NCBI GenBank assembly: GCA_039725955.1
Contig: CP091034.1
Coordinates: 4,212,001 to 4,276,000 of the forward strand
Direction of reading: 5' to 3'
DNA: 64,000 nucleotides
Source: Sinorhizobium sp. B11
GTDB taxonomy: Bacteria; Pseudomonadota; Alphaproteobacteria; Rhizobiales; Rhizobiaceae
The notes below the pieces were generated by a model. That model searched no databases, was not told the origin of the DNA, and saw nothing but the letters and a program-made list of their open reading frames with translations. The position numbers and the translations under genes were made by a program. Below are positions 8,098-16,477 of the stretch, one piece after another. Each line of letters opens with the position of its first letter. Positions within the stretch are counted from its first letter, which is position 1.

Positions 8098-9090
8098 TTA
8101 TGCCCCCAGCACGATGTTGGCTGCACTTTCCTTCAGCTCTACACCGAAGGCGCGCTGATAATGCTCGGCCACCAGCGGACGCTCAAGCTCGTCGCACTTG
8201 TTGAGGAAGGTTACCCGGAAGGCGAAGGCGATGTCGCCGAAGATCTCGGCATTCTCGGCCCAGGTGATGACGGTACGCGGGCTCATGACGGTCGACAGAT
8301 CGCCGTTCATGAACGAAGCGCGTGTCAGGTCGGCGACGCGGACCATCTTGGAAACCGTATCACGGCCTTCCTTGTCCTTGCCAAAACTCTTCACCTTGGC
8401 GGCGATGATATTCACTTCGTGGTCGTGCGGCAGATAATTAAGCGTCGAGACGATAGACCAGCGGTCCATCTGCGCCTGGTTGATCTGCTGCGTGCCATGG
8501 TAGAGGCCCGTCGTATCGCCAAGGCCAATCGTGTTGGCAGTCGCAAACAGGCGGAAGGCCGGGTGAGGGCGAATGACGCGACTCTGGTCGAGCAGCGTCA
8601 GGCGACCAGAGGATTCCAGCACGCGCTGGATAACGAACATCACGTCCGGGCGGCCGGCATCGTACTCATCGAAAACGAGTGCGACATTGTGCTGGTAGGC
8701 CCAGGGCAGGATGCCGTCCTTGAATTCGGTGACCTGCAAGCCATCCTTGACGACGATTGCATCCTTGCCGACGAGATCGATACGGCTGACATGGCTGTCG
8801 AGGTTGATACGCACGCACGGCCAGTTGAGGCGCGCGGCGACCTGCTCGATATGCGAAGACTTGCCCGTGCCGTGGTAGCCGGAAATCATCACGCGTCGGT
8901 TATGGGCAAAGCCTGCGAGGATCGCGAGCGTCGTCTCACGGTCGAAGAGGTAGTCGGTATCGAGATCAGGCACATAGGCGTCGCCCTTGCTGTAGGCGGG
9001 AACGCGGATGTCGGAATCGATGCCGAAGGCCTCACGGACCGAAACGGTGGTATCGGGCAGTTCGGAAATATCAAGTTCGATCTTGCTCAT
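8098..9090 (-). CDS. cobS: Aerobic cobaltochelatase subunit CobS (AAA+ ATPase)
   Basis: A 330-aa MoxR-like AAA+ ATPase, partner of CobT in ATP-dependent cobalt insertion. Walker A GYHGTGKSS is at 71-79, Walker B VALVFDEYDAG follows near 145, and the arginine-containing sensor region lies further on. Two adjacent ATG codons (9093 and 9090) are possible; the second is preferred because GGAG then has about 6 bases of spacing. No cobalamin riboswitch could be recognised in the 311-base region upstream. Confidence 0.95.
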   Translation of the reverse strand: MSKIELDISELPDTTVSVREAFGIDSDIRVPAYSKGDAYVPDLDTDYLFDRETTLAILAGFAHNRRVMISGYHGTGKSSHIEQVAARLNWPCVRINLDSHVSRIDLVGKDAIVVKDGLQVTEFKDGILPWAYQHNVALVFDEYDAGRPDVMFVIQRVLESSGRLTLLDQSRVIRPHPAFRLFATANTIGLGDTTGLYHGTQQINQAQMDRWSIVSTLNYLPHDHEVNIIAAKVKSFGKDKEGRDTVSKMVRVADLTRASFMNGDLSTVMSPRTVITWAENAEIFGDIAFAFRVTFLNKCDELERPLVAEHYQRAFGVELKESAANIVLGA

Positions 9091-9401
9091 CATGTCTCCA
9101 AGGCGGGCGGTGGCACCCGACCATACTGTCTCAGGCCATTTCACAACCGCGACGCCGCGATATTTGTCCCGCGCCCGTCAGGTTGGAACGTCGGCGATAC
9201 TTCTCCGGGACTGAAACGAAACCTCGGCGGGATGATGACCGCTGGCGAGCATTCTTGAAAGAGTCCCGGACAAGAAACGCCGCGTCCGGAAGGTCGGCAG
9301 AGGCGATGTCGGGAAAACGCACAAATATGTATGCCGCGGTTGCCTGCGGCCTCAGCCGATGAGGACCATACCCGATTGAAGCTTAAGAGCAAGGACGGGA
9401 A
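9091..9401. other. Intergenic region between cobS and the J-domain gene
   Basis: This 311-base stretch must hold the cobS promoter and the end of the upstream transcript. I searched for a B12-box (GCCACTG-like) and the cobalamin aptamer core and found none. Short open frames exist on the minus strand but have no recognisable protein or ribosome site. A GC-rich half of unclear function sits near 9160-9330. Confidence 0.4.
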
Positions 9402-10022
9402 TTAACAAAAACCGTTCTGCTTCAATAATTGATAGGCTTGGATGACGGCGCGGAAACGCTCTTCCGAGCCGCGATCGCCGCCATTCGCATCGGGGTGATG
9501 CTTCTTGACCAGTTCCTTGTACTTGCTCTTGATCTCGGCGGAGGTGGCGTTCGCCGCAAGTCCCATCGTATCGAAAGCCTTGGCTTCCAGCGATTTCAGC
9601 TTGCGGGCCTGCGGGAAACGCGGGCCGCTGCCCTTGCCGCCACCTTCCTTCACGAAGCCGAAGGGATCACGCACGCGTGAATAGGAGCCGGAGCGAACTT
9701 CGGCATGCAGCGGGCTGTTCTTGGCATCCTTGTTGACGCCGACCGTCCAGGTGGGGCGATGACCTGTTATCGCCTCCTTCTGGTAGCGCGCGATTTCGCC
9801 GTCCGAGAGGCCGGAGAAATAATTGTATCCCTTGTTGTAGTCCTTGACGTGCTCGAAACAGAACAAAAAGAACTGGCCTTCCGCATTGCGTCCCACAGGA
9901 GCGCGATGCGTGCCTTTTTTGTCGCAGCCGTCCCACTGGCAAGTTGGAGGCGCCTGCTCGGGCTCCTGCTCTCGCCTGCGGCGCGTACGGATACGGTCGA
10001 AGTATTTGGAATCAAGTCTCAT
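9402..10022 (-). CDS. J-domain protein with N-terminal Cys/His motif
   Basis: A 206-aa protein with a C-terminal J domain (about residues 142-204): the LAANATSAEIKSKYKELVKKHHPDANGG block has the diagnostic HPD tripeptide, so it should stimulate an Hsp70 ATPase. Upstream lies a possible zinc site: CQWDGC near residues 28-33, a His, then FCFEH near 57. The order N-terminal zinc-like motif, linker, C-terminal J domain differs from classical DnaJ. The ATG at 10022 starts the conserved MRLDSKYFDRIRTRRR. It is divergent from bolA across about 105 bases. Confidence 0.85.
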   Translation of the reverse strand: MRLDSKYFDRIRTRRRREQEPEQAPPTCQWDGCDKKGTHRAPVGRNAEGQFFLFCFEHVKDYNKGYNYFSGLSDGEIARYQKEAITGHRPTWTVGVNKDAKNSPLHAEVRSGSYSRVRDPFGFVKEGGGKGSGPRFPQARKLKSLEAKAFDTMGLAANATSAEIKSKYKELVKKHHPDANGGDRGSEERFRAVIQAYQLLKQNGFC

Positions 10023-10127
10023 GACGGCGCTAATTATGGGGCTGCAGACCGATGACAACAAGAATTGACAAACGGGAATGTTGCTGGCTTGGTGGGAACC
10101 TTTTTCGTGAACTCAGAAGACCCGGTG

Positions 10128-10409
10128 ATGACACTCCAGACCAGCATCGAAGAGAAGCTCAAGGCGACCTTCGCACCCGAACGCCTTTCCGTCATCAACG
10201 AGAGCCATCTGCATGCCGGCCACCAGCCGGACATCACAGGCGCCGGCGAGACACATATGCGTGTGCGCATCGTCTCTGCAAAATTCGTCGGCATGTCTCG
10301 GCTGCAACGGCATAGGGCGATCACCGACCTCCTGAAGCCCGAACTGGATGCCGGGCTTCACGCATTGGCCGTCGAACCGGCAGCGCCAGGCGAACCGACG
10401 CGCTGGTAA
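10128..10409 (+). CDS. bolA: BolA family protein
   Basis: A 93-aa BolA-fold protein. Seen are the start MTLQTSIEEKLKATF, the invariant ESHLHAGHQP loop that carries the metal/cluster-binding histidines, the HMRVRIVSAKFVGMSRLQRHRAI helix-strand block and the C-terminal PELDAGLHALAVEP segment. BolA proteins partner with monothiol glutaredoxins in iron-sulfur or iron signalling. The ATG at 10128 gives a family-length protein with AGAAGA upstream; 21 further in-frame codons upstream are unconserved. Confidence 0.9.
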   Translation: MTLQTSIEEKLKATFAPERLSVINESHLHAGHQPDITGAGETHMRVRIVSAKFVGMSRLQRHRAITDLLKPELDAGLHALAVEPAAPGEPTRW

Positions 10410-10412
10410 TCC

Positions 10413-10892
10413 TTAGCGAATAATCAGAGCGGTCGCGTAAAGGCCGAAACCGAACACGGTGTGGGCCAGCAAATTGAGCACGCGAACCTTGGTAGGGTTC
10501 GGCGTCTTCGAAGCCGCCCATCCGAGGCCGAGGCCAGGCTGCATCAGAAACCAGCCCGCTCCGACGGTGACGATACCGAGGATCCAGGCCGGCAGGAACG
10601 TCGGGGCGGCAAACCAGACCGGGCCAACAAAGATCGCCAGCAGGATGCCGTAGAGGATGCCGACGACATAGTGGCCGATCCAGCCAAGAGCCAGCTCGCT
10701 GGCATAGGGCGCGGCATCACCGATATTGTCATGGAAGACCTTGCCCTTGCCGAGATGCCAGAACCAGCGGCCGGCCGGCGCCCAGTTCGGCGACGGCGTC
10801 ACGCCGAGCTTTGCGAGCAGGATCGCCCAGAGATCCATGAGGACGGTTGCCCCGATGCCGATGACGACCGAGCGCCAGATGATGTCGAACAT
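10413..10892 (-). CDS. DUF2938 membrane protein
   Basis: A 159-aa inner-membrane protein with four hydrophobic helices, matching DUF2938: MFDIIWRSVVIGIGATVLMDLWAILL at the start, PSPNWAPAGRWFWHL in the first loop, and the GLGLGWAASKTPNPTKVRVLNLLAHTVFGFGLY C-terminal block. The family has no established function. The ATG at 10892 gives the conserved start; a longer reading from 10919 adds nine weak residues. Convergent with bolA, with a 3-base gap. Confidence 0.8.
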   Translation of the reverse strand: MFDIIWRSVVIGIGATVLMDLWAILLAKLGVTPSPNWAPAGRWFWHLGKGKVFHDNIGDAAPYASELALGWIGHYVVGILYGILLAIFVGPVWFAAPTFLPAWILGIVTVGAGWFLMQPGLGLGWAASKTPNPTKVRVLNLLAHTVFGFGLYATALIIR

Positions 10893-10956
10893 GTCAGATC
10901 CTGCGGAATGAGCCGGCATCAGGAGATCTCCTGACGCCCGGCAACGGAAAACTTGG

Positions 10957-12267
10957 TCATGCGGGTTTCGTTTCGTCTTCCTCGGCGGGACGAATGCGAA
11001 GTTTGGTGATGCGGTTCTTCTCCCGCTTCATGACGACGAAGCGTTTGCCGTAGAAGGTGAAGGCCTGCCGCTCCTCGGGAATGGTCATCGATTCATGGAT
11101 GACGAGGCCAGCAATCGTCGTCGCCTCCTCATCCGGCAGGTTCCAGTCCAGTGCGCGGTTGAGATCGCGGATCGGTACGCCGCCATCGACGACGATCGAA
11201 CCGTCGGCCTCCTGTCTTACGCCCTGCATGTCGATATCGTGTTCGTCGGAGATATCGCCGACGATTTCTTCGAGAATATCCTCGAGCGTCACGATGCCCT
11301 GCACCTCGCCATATTCATCGACGACCACTGCGAAATGCTGCTTGCGGCGAAGGAAGGCATTGAGCTGGTCTTCGAGATTGGTGCTGTCGGGCACGAACCA
11401 GGGCTTCTGGGCGATCTTCACGATATCGAGCTGCTGCGGTTCCATGTTCGGCTCGGCCAGCGCCCTGAGCAGATCCTTGGCGTGTACGACGCCGATGATG
11501 TTGTCGATCGTACCGCGCCACAGCGGCATGCGCGTATAGGGACTTTCGAGGATCGCCCGGACCACCGCTTCCGGCGGATCGTCGGCATTGATCGCCCGCA
11601 TCGCCATGCGGTGGACCATGATATCCGAAAGCTCGAGTTCGCCGAGATCGAGTACGCCCCCGAGACGGTCACGGTCGGCCTTGACGACGGAACCCTCGCG
11701 ATGCAGCAGGTCGACGGCGCCGCGCAGCTCTTCATGGGCTGACAGCATCGAGACTTCGCGCGACAGGTTGATCCCGAAAAGACCAAGGATCTTGCGCACG
11801 ATCGCATTGACGAAGGAAGAGATTGGGCCGACCACGGCGACGAAGAGCCGCGTCGGTATTGCAACGTTGAGCGCAAAGCGCTCCGGCTTGGAGATCGCCC
11901 AGCTCTTCGGCAGAACCTCTGCGAAGATTACGAGGATGATGGTCATGGCAAGCGTTGCCAGTGCCACGCCGGAATTGCCGAAGATCCCCAGAAACACGCT
12001 TGTCGCCAGCGACGACGACAGGATGTTGGCGAGATTATTGCCGATCAGCAGCGCACCGATCAGCCGGTCACGACGCTCGATGAGGGTTCTGACGAGACCG
12101 GCACGCTCATCGCCATTGGCTTCCAGCGTATGGATCCGACTTCTCGAAACGGCAGTCAGCGCGGTCTCGGATCCTGAAAAGAAGGCAGACATCAACACCA
12201 GGGCCACGATCGAAACGATCTCCGGCCAGTAGACCGACAAAAACGCCAGGGTGCCCTCGACTGACAT
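10957..12267 (-). CDS. HlyC/CorC (CNNM-CBS) family transporter
   Basis: A 436-aa membrane protein with the three-part layout of the CorC/HlyC/CNNM family: an N-terminal DUF21 membrane domain of about four helices (residues 1-190, including SAFFSGSETALTAVSRSRI), a tandem CBS pair (about 205-335, with MVHRMAMRAINADDPPEAV and VDEYGEVQGIVTLEDILEEIVGDI), and a C-terminal transporter-associated domain. Such proteins are linked to magnesium or cobalt homeostasis. The ATG at 12267 shares a base with the aroB stop codon (TAATG), so translation is coupled and the gene is third in the aroK-aroB operon. Confidence 0.88.
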   Translation of the reverse strand: MSVEGTLAFLSVYWPEIVSIVALVLMSAFFSGSETALTAVSRSRIHTLEANGDERAGLVRTLIERRDRLIGALLIGNNLANILSSSLATSVFLGIFGNSGVALATLAMTIILVIFAEVLPKSWAISKPERFALNVAIPTRLFVAVVGPISSFVNAIVRKILGLFGINLSREVSMLSAHEELRGAVDLLHREGSVVKADRDRLGGVLDLGELELSDIMVHRMAMRAINADDPPEAVVRAILESPYTRMPLWRGTIDNIIGVVHAKDLLRALAEPNMEPQQLDIVKIAQKPWFVPDSTNLEDQLNAFLRRKQHFAVVVDEYGEVQGIVTLEDILEEIVGDISDEHDIDMQGVRQEADGSIVVDGGVPIRDLNRALDWNLPDEEATTIAGLVIHESMTIPEERQAFTFYGKRFVVMKREKNRITKLRIRPAEEDETKPA

Positions 12268-13397
12268 TAGGGATGTTTTTCCTTGAGAAAGCTGACCACT
12301 TCGGAAGCCGGCACGTCGTCGGCGACGAAAGACTGCCCGATGCCGCGGGTGAGAATGAAGGTGAGCTTGCCGCCCTTGACCTTCTTGTCCTGCGCGATCG
12401 CATCCATCAGCACTTCGGCCGGCGGCAGGGCGCCCGGAATTTCCGACATGCGGGTCGGCAAGCCGACCGCCTTCAGATGCGCCTCGACCCGGCGGGCGTC
12501 GTCCGGGCTCGCAAGGTTCATGCGCGCCGAAAATTCATGCGCCAGCACCATGCCGATTGAAACCCCTTCGCCATGAACAAGCCGGCTGCTGTCATAGGCG
12601 GTCGCAGCCTCCAGCGCATGGCCGAACGTATGGCCAAGATTGAGCAGTGCCCGCTGGCCGTTTTCACGCTCGTCCGCGACGACGACATCCGCCTTTGCCT
12701 GGCAGCTGACGGCAATCGCTTCGATGCGCGCAGAGCCACCGGCAAAGACTGCCTGCCAGTTGTTCTCCAGCCAGGCAAAGAAATCCGGCTTGTCGATCAG
12801 GCCGTATTTGGCAACTTCGGCGTAGCCGGCACGGAATTCGCGCTCACTCAGGGAATTCAGAACATCGGTATCGGCGAGAACTAGGTCCGGCTGATGAAAA
12901 ACGCCGATGAGGTTTTTGCCGTGGCGGCTGTTGATCCCGGTCTTGCCGCCGACGGAGGAATCCACCTGGGCCAGCAGCGAGGTCGGCACCTGCACGAATC
13001 GCACACCCCGCCTGATAATACCGGCAGCAAAACCCGAGAGGTCGCCGATGACGCCGCCGCCGAGTGCGATGACATAGTCATTGCGTTCGACGCGCGCTTC
13101 CAGAACCTTGTCGCAGACATTGATCAGATGCTCGAAGCTCTTGGTCTTCTCGCCGGCCGGCAAGACGACTGCCGCCGAGGCGATGCCTGCAGCATTTAGA
13201 CTTGCCTCCAAAGCGTCGAGATAAAGCGGAGCCACATGCTCGTCGGTGATGATGGCGGCCTTGCGCCCCTTGAGCCGCGAGGCAATCTCGGCACCTGCGC
13301 CGGCGATCAGCCCCGGCCCGATCATGATATCATAGGCCCGTTCGCCAAGCGGCACATGCACTTTGCGGACAGCGGAACCGGGGGTTATCGCGTTCAT
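12267..13397 (-). CDS. aroB: 3-dehydroquinate synthase
   Basis: A 376-aa enzyme converting DAHP to 3-dehydroquinate in the shikimate pathway, NAD- and zinc-dependent. Visible landmarks are GGGVIGDLSGFAAGIIRRG (NAD-binding, about 114-132), VPTSLLAQVDSSVGGKTGIN (about 137-156), the metal-ligand block with NLGHTFGHALEA near 252-263, and HGEGVSIGM near 273. Length is typical. It starts at 13397, its ATG overlapping the TGA of aroK by four bases, so the two shikimate genes are translationally coupled. Confidence 0.96.
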   Translation of the reverse strand: MNAITPGSAVRKVHVPLGERAYDIMIGPGLIAGAGAEIASRLKGRKAAIITDEHVAPLYLDALEASLNAAGIASAAVVLPAGEKTKSFEHLINVCDKVLEARVERNDYVIALGGGVIGDLSGFAAGIIRRGVRFVQVPTSLLAQVDSSVGGKTGINSRHGKNLIGVFHQPDLVLADTDVLNSLSEREFRAGYAEVAKYGLIDKPDFFAWLENNWQAVFAGGSARIEAIAVSCQAKADVVVADERENGQRALLNLGHTFGHALEAATAYDSSRLVHGEGVSIGMVLAHEFSARMNLASPDDARRVEAHLKAVGLPTRMSEIPGALPPAEVLMDAIAQDKKVKGGKLTFILTRGIGQSFVADDVPASEVVSFLKEKHP

Positions 13398-13984
13398 GAT
13401 ACTGCACTTTCCTTCTGCGCCTCGACCACGGCTCTCAGCACCTCATCGGCCATGACTTCCTTGCGTACGTCGCGCGAAAGCACCGTCAGATCGGCTTCGG
13501 CATAAACGGGGTAGCGGGCATTCATCAGATTTTCGAGCGTCTGCTTCGGATTTTCAGTCTTCAGGAGCGGGCGTGTGTCACGCTTGTTGACCCGTTCCCA
13601 GAGGACCTCGAGATCGGCCTTCAGCCAGACCGAAAGGCCACCCTTCTTGATATGTCTGCGCGTCCGGGCATTGATGAAGGCGCCGCCGCCGGTGGAGACG
13701 ACGCGCGGACCGCCCTTGAGCAGGCGCTTCATGACCCGCGCTTCGAGCGCCCGGAACTCCTCCTCTCCATAGGCAGCGAAAAGTTCCGTGATCGTCATGC
13801 GCGAAACGCGCTCGATCTCGATATCGCTGTCGATGAAGGGAACGCCGAGCTGGTGCGCAACGAGGCGGCCCACCGAGGATTTTCCGGCTCCCATAAGGCC
13901 GACGAGGATCAGATTGCGTGAACCGAGCGCGGCGCGAGCTCTGTCTCTCAGGCTGTCTGCAACGGAAACTGGCGGTTCACTCAT
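13394..13984 (-). CDS. aroK: Shikimate kinase
   Basis: A 196-aa P-loop kinase that phosphorylates shikimate with ATP. The NLILVGLMGAGKSSVGRLVAHQLG block (about 29-52) carries Walker A; FIDSDIEIE provides the shikimate/metal aspartates, VVSTGGGAF the glycine-rich substrate loop, and DTRPLL the lid arginine. The ATG at 13984 is chosen over the GTG at 13996, because GGA lies just upstream of the ATG. It is the first gene of the aroK-aroB-CorC operon and is divergent from the 58-aa membrane protein gene. Confidence 0.95.
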   Translation of the reverse strand: MSEPPVSVADSLRDRARAALGSRNLILVGLMGAGKSSVGRLVAHQLGVPFIDSDIEIERVSRMTITELFAAYGEEEFRALEARVMKRLLKGGPRVVSTGGGAFINARTRRHIKKGGLSVWLKADLEVLWERVNKRDTRPLLKTENPKQTLENLMNARYPVYAEADLTVLSRDVRKEVMADEVLRAVVEAQKESAVS

Positions 13985-14132
13985 CGGTCCATTCACACTT
14001 TGTTTGCAAACGGTATCGACAAATGCGGGTGTAGCGTCAAGTCGCGGACAAGGGAATCATGACACCCATGCCGCTTCTTGCGCTTGCAAATATGCTTCTT
14101 ATAACAGAAGCAGAGTTCTAAGGAGTAGTCGG

Positions 14133-14309
14133 ATGCCGACCCTGATCCGTTTCCTGTCCGTCCTGGCGGTCATTGCCGGACTGATCTATGGAGCGATGTG
14201 GGCGCTCGTCACCTTCGTCGAACCGCAGGAGCGAGACGTGACGATCCGCATTCCCTCCGAACGGGTGAACCCGCCTTCGACCGGCACGATTAACACCACG
14301 AAGAAATGA
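14133..14309 (+). CDS. Small single-pass membrane protein
   Basis: A 58-aa peptide beginning MPTLIRFLSVLAVIAGLIYG, a clear membrane helix or uncleaved signal anchor, followed by a polar periplasmic tail (EPQERDVTIRIPSERVNPP). The ATG at 14133 has a strong AAGGAG seven bases upstream (14120-14125). The stop is four bases before the xerD ATG, so the gene is probably cotranscribed with xerD. I do not recognise a characterised family; small proteins at this position are, as I recall, conserved in rhizobia. Confidence 0.75.
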   Translation: MPTLIRFLSVLAVIAGLIYGAMWALVTFVEPQERDVTIRIPSERVNPPSTGTINTTKK

Positions 14310-14313
14310 CGCG

Positions 14314-15267
14314 ATGAAGGATCTCGGCCGCGTCCATGTGGAATCATTTCTGGAAATGATGAGCGCCGAGCGGGGTGCTGCGGTCAATACGCTGCAATCC
14401 TACGAACGCGATCTGGATGACCTACGCTCTTTTCTGCACGGTCGCAGCATCCGATTGACCGAGGCAGGTTCGGGTCATCTCGGCGCCTATCTCGCCTCGC
14501 TATCCGCGCAGGGTTTCAAGCCCTCCTCGCAGGCTCGCCGGCTTGCCGCCATGCGCCAGTTCTACAAGTTCCTCTATGCCGAGGGCCTGCGCACAGACGA
14601 TCCGACCGGCATTCTTGATGCGCCGAAGAAAGGCCGGGCGCTTCCGAAGACCATGGGTGTCGGCGAGGTAACAAAGCTGCTCACCCAGGCGGAGGCCGAA
14701 GCAGCTGACCCAGCCCCCGGCCAGCTTCATCGCCTGCGCATGCTGGCGCTGCTGGAATTGCTCTACGCCACCGGCATGCGCGTCAGCGAACTCGTGTCGC
14801 TGCCCGCCCGCGTTCTCGATCAGGAGGGCCGCTTTCTGATGATCCGCGGCAAGGGAAACAAGGAGCGGCTGGTACCCCTTTCCCAATCCGCCATTGCCGC
14901 GCTGAAAGCCTACGGTCGCCTGCTGGCAGCCGAGAACGCAGCATCAAAACAGCCTCAGGACAGTCCCTGGCTTTTTCCTGCCGCCTCGAAGGAAGGTTAC
15001 CTGCCCCGCCAGGTCTTCGCCCGCGATCTCAAAAATCTGGCAATCCGCGCGGGCCTCACACCGTCGATGATTTCGCCGCACGTCATGAGACACGCCTTCG
15101 CGAGCCATCTTCTAGCAAATGGTGCGGACCTGCGTGTCGTGCAGGAACTCCTCGGCCATTCGGACATTTCGACGACACAAATCTATACGCATGTTCTGGA
15201 AGAACGTCTGCAGCAGCTCGTCCATACGCACCACCCCCTTGCAAAACAGGCGAAAAAGCACGAATAG
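14314..15267 (+). CDS. xerD: Tyrosine recombinase XerD
   Basis: A 317-aa site-specific recombinase for chromosome dimer resolution at dif with XerC at the division septum. The N-terminal SAM-like core-binding domain spans about 1-105. The catalytic set is complete: R156 (ATGMRVSEL), K180 (GKGNKER), H256 and R259 (HVMRH), H282 (GHSDIS), and the nucleophile Y291 (QIYTH). The housekeeping position next to accA, rather than beside a mobile element, marks it as XerD and not a phage or island integrase. Confidence 0.93.
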   Translation: MKDLGRVHVESFLEMMSAERGAAVNTLQSYERDLDDLRSFLHGRSIRLTEAGSGHLGAYLASLSAQGFKPSSQARRLAAMRQFYKFLYAEGLRTDDPTGILDAPKKGRALPKTMGVGEVTKLLTQAEAEAADPAPGQLHRLRMLALLELLYATGMRVSELVSLPARVLDQEGRFLMIRGKGNKERLVPLSQSAIAALKAYGRLLAAENAASKQPQDSPWLFPAASKEGYLPRQVFARDLKNLAIRAGLTPSMISPHVMRHAFASHLLANGADLRVVQELLGHSDISTTQIYTHVLEERLQQLVHTHHPLAKQAKKHE

Positions 15268-15329
15268 GACCGGCGACAAGGGGCGGAACCAGGAAATTGC
15301 CCCGAGCACAAGGAACGGAAACGCACCTC

Positions 15330-16283
15330 ATGCACAACTATCTCGACTTCGAAAAGCCGATCTCCGACCTCGAAGGTAAGATCATCGAGCTTAAGAAGCT
15401 GGCGACGGAAGACGAAAGCATCGACACCTCCGACGAAGTCGGCAGGCTCGAAGTCCGCGTCCGCGAGGCGATCGTCGAGATCTATTCCAAGCTCAATGCC
15501 TGGCAGAAGACGCAGGTCGCGCGCCATCCGCAGCGTCCGCATTTTGTCGACTATGCCAAGACGCTCTTCCAGGAATTCACGCCGCTTGCCGGCGACCGCA
15601 AGTTTTCCGAGGATGCCGCCATCCAGGCCGGTCTTGCCCGCTTCCGCGGCCAGCCGGTCGCCGTCATCGGCCAGGAGAAGGGTAACGACACCAAGAGCCG
15701 CCTGAAGCACAATTTCGGCAGCGCCCGTCCGGAAGGTTACCGCAAGGCGATCCGCATCCTTGAGATGGCTGACCGCTTCCAGCTTCCTGTCATCACCCTC
15801 GTCGACACCGCAGGCGCCTATCCCGGCGTCGGCGCCGAAGAACGCGGCCAGGCCGAAGCCATCGCCCGCTCGACGGAAATGTGCCTCGGCGTCAAGGTAC
15901 CGCTGATCTCCATCGTCATCGGCGAAGGCGGCTCGGGCGGCGCGATTGCGATCGCCACCGGCAACCGCGTCTACATGCTCGAGCATTCGATCTATAGTGT
16001 CATCTCGCCGGAAGGCGCCGCTTCGATCCTCTGGCGCGATTCCACCCGCGCCAAGGAAGCCGCAACCAATATGAAGATCACCGCCGAGGACCTGAAGGGG
16101 CTCGGTGTCATCGACGGCATCATCCCCGAACCACTCGGCGGCGCGCATCGTGATCCCGACAGCGTTATCGCCGCAACCGGCGACGTCATCGCCAATGCGC
16201 TTGCCGAAATGGCTCCCCGTTCCGGCGAACAATTGCGCAACGACCGCCGCCAGAAATTCCTCGCCATGGGCCGCAATCTGTAA
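15330..16283 (+). CDS. accA: Acetyl-CoA carboxylase carboxyltransferase subunit alpha
   Basis: A 317-aa subunit that, with AccD, transfers the carboxyl group from biotin carrier to acetyl-CoA to make malonyl-CoA, the committed step of fatty-acid synthesis. The N-terminus MHNYLDFEKPISDLEGKI is canonical; DTAGAYPGVGAEERGQAEAIA and the glycine-rich IGEGGSGGAIAIATGN block form the crotonase-fold core, and EGAASILWRD follows. The ATG at 15330 begins the conserved N-terminus. A GGCCAA/TTGGCC hairpin at 16311-16325 follows the gene. Confidence 0.96.
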   Translation: MHNYLDFEKPISDLEGKIIELKKLATEDESIDTSDEVGRLEVRVREAIVEIYSKLNAWQKTQVARHPQRPHFVDYAKTLFQEFTPLAGDRKFSEDAAIQAGLARFRGQPVAVIGQEKGNDTKSRLKHNFGSARPEGYRKAIRILEMADRFQLPVITLVDTAGAYPGVGAEERGQAEAIARSTEMCLGVKVPLISIVIGEGGSGGAIAIATGNRVYMLEHSIYSVISPEGAASILWRDSTRAKEAATNMKITAEDLKGLGVIDGIIPEPLGGAHRDPDSVIAATGDVIANALAEMAPRSGEQLRNDRRQKFLAMGRNL

Positions 16284-16310
16284 ATTCCACAGGCCGATAG
16301 AGCTGATTGG

Positions 16311-16325
16311 GGCCAAATCTTGGCC
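16311..16325. terminator. Hairpin after accA
   Basis: GGCCAA, loop ATC, TTGGCC. The stem is perfect but only six pairs, and no T run follows, so termination is uncertain. Confidence 0.3.
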
Positions 16326-16477
16326 ACAATAATGTTATCTGTAACATTGCGCTTGCGGGACACGTCCGCGCAAGTCATAGGCTGGTAAGGATTTATCAAG
16401 TATAAGCCGCCTATGATTCCGCGCTACGCCCGGTTTCCGTAAGCGGGTTGGGTCGCATTATTGAATGGGCTGATTGA

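Noticed and set aside
7033..9258. A 741-codon plus-strand frame opposite cobT and cobS
   Set aside because: It is a shadow of two well-identified genes on the other strand; similar shadows occur opposite fdsA, fdsB, accA and the COG0523 GTPase.
9091..9401. Cobalamin riboswitch before cobS
   Set aside because: No B12-box or aptamer core could be found on the minus strand.
14314..15267. Tyrosine recombinase as a sign of a genomic island
   Set aside because: It is housekeeping XerD next to accA; no att repeats or cargo genes surround it.
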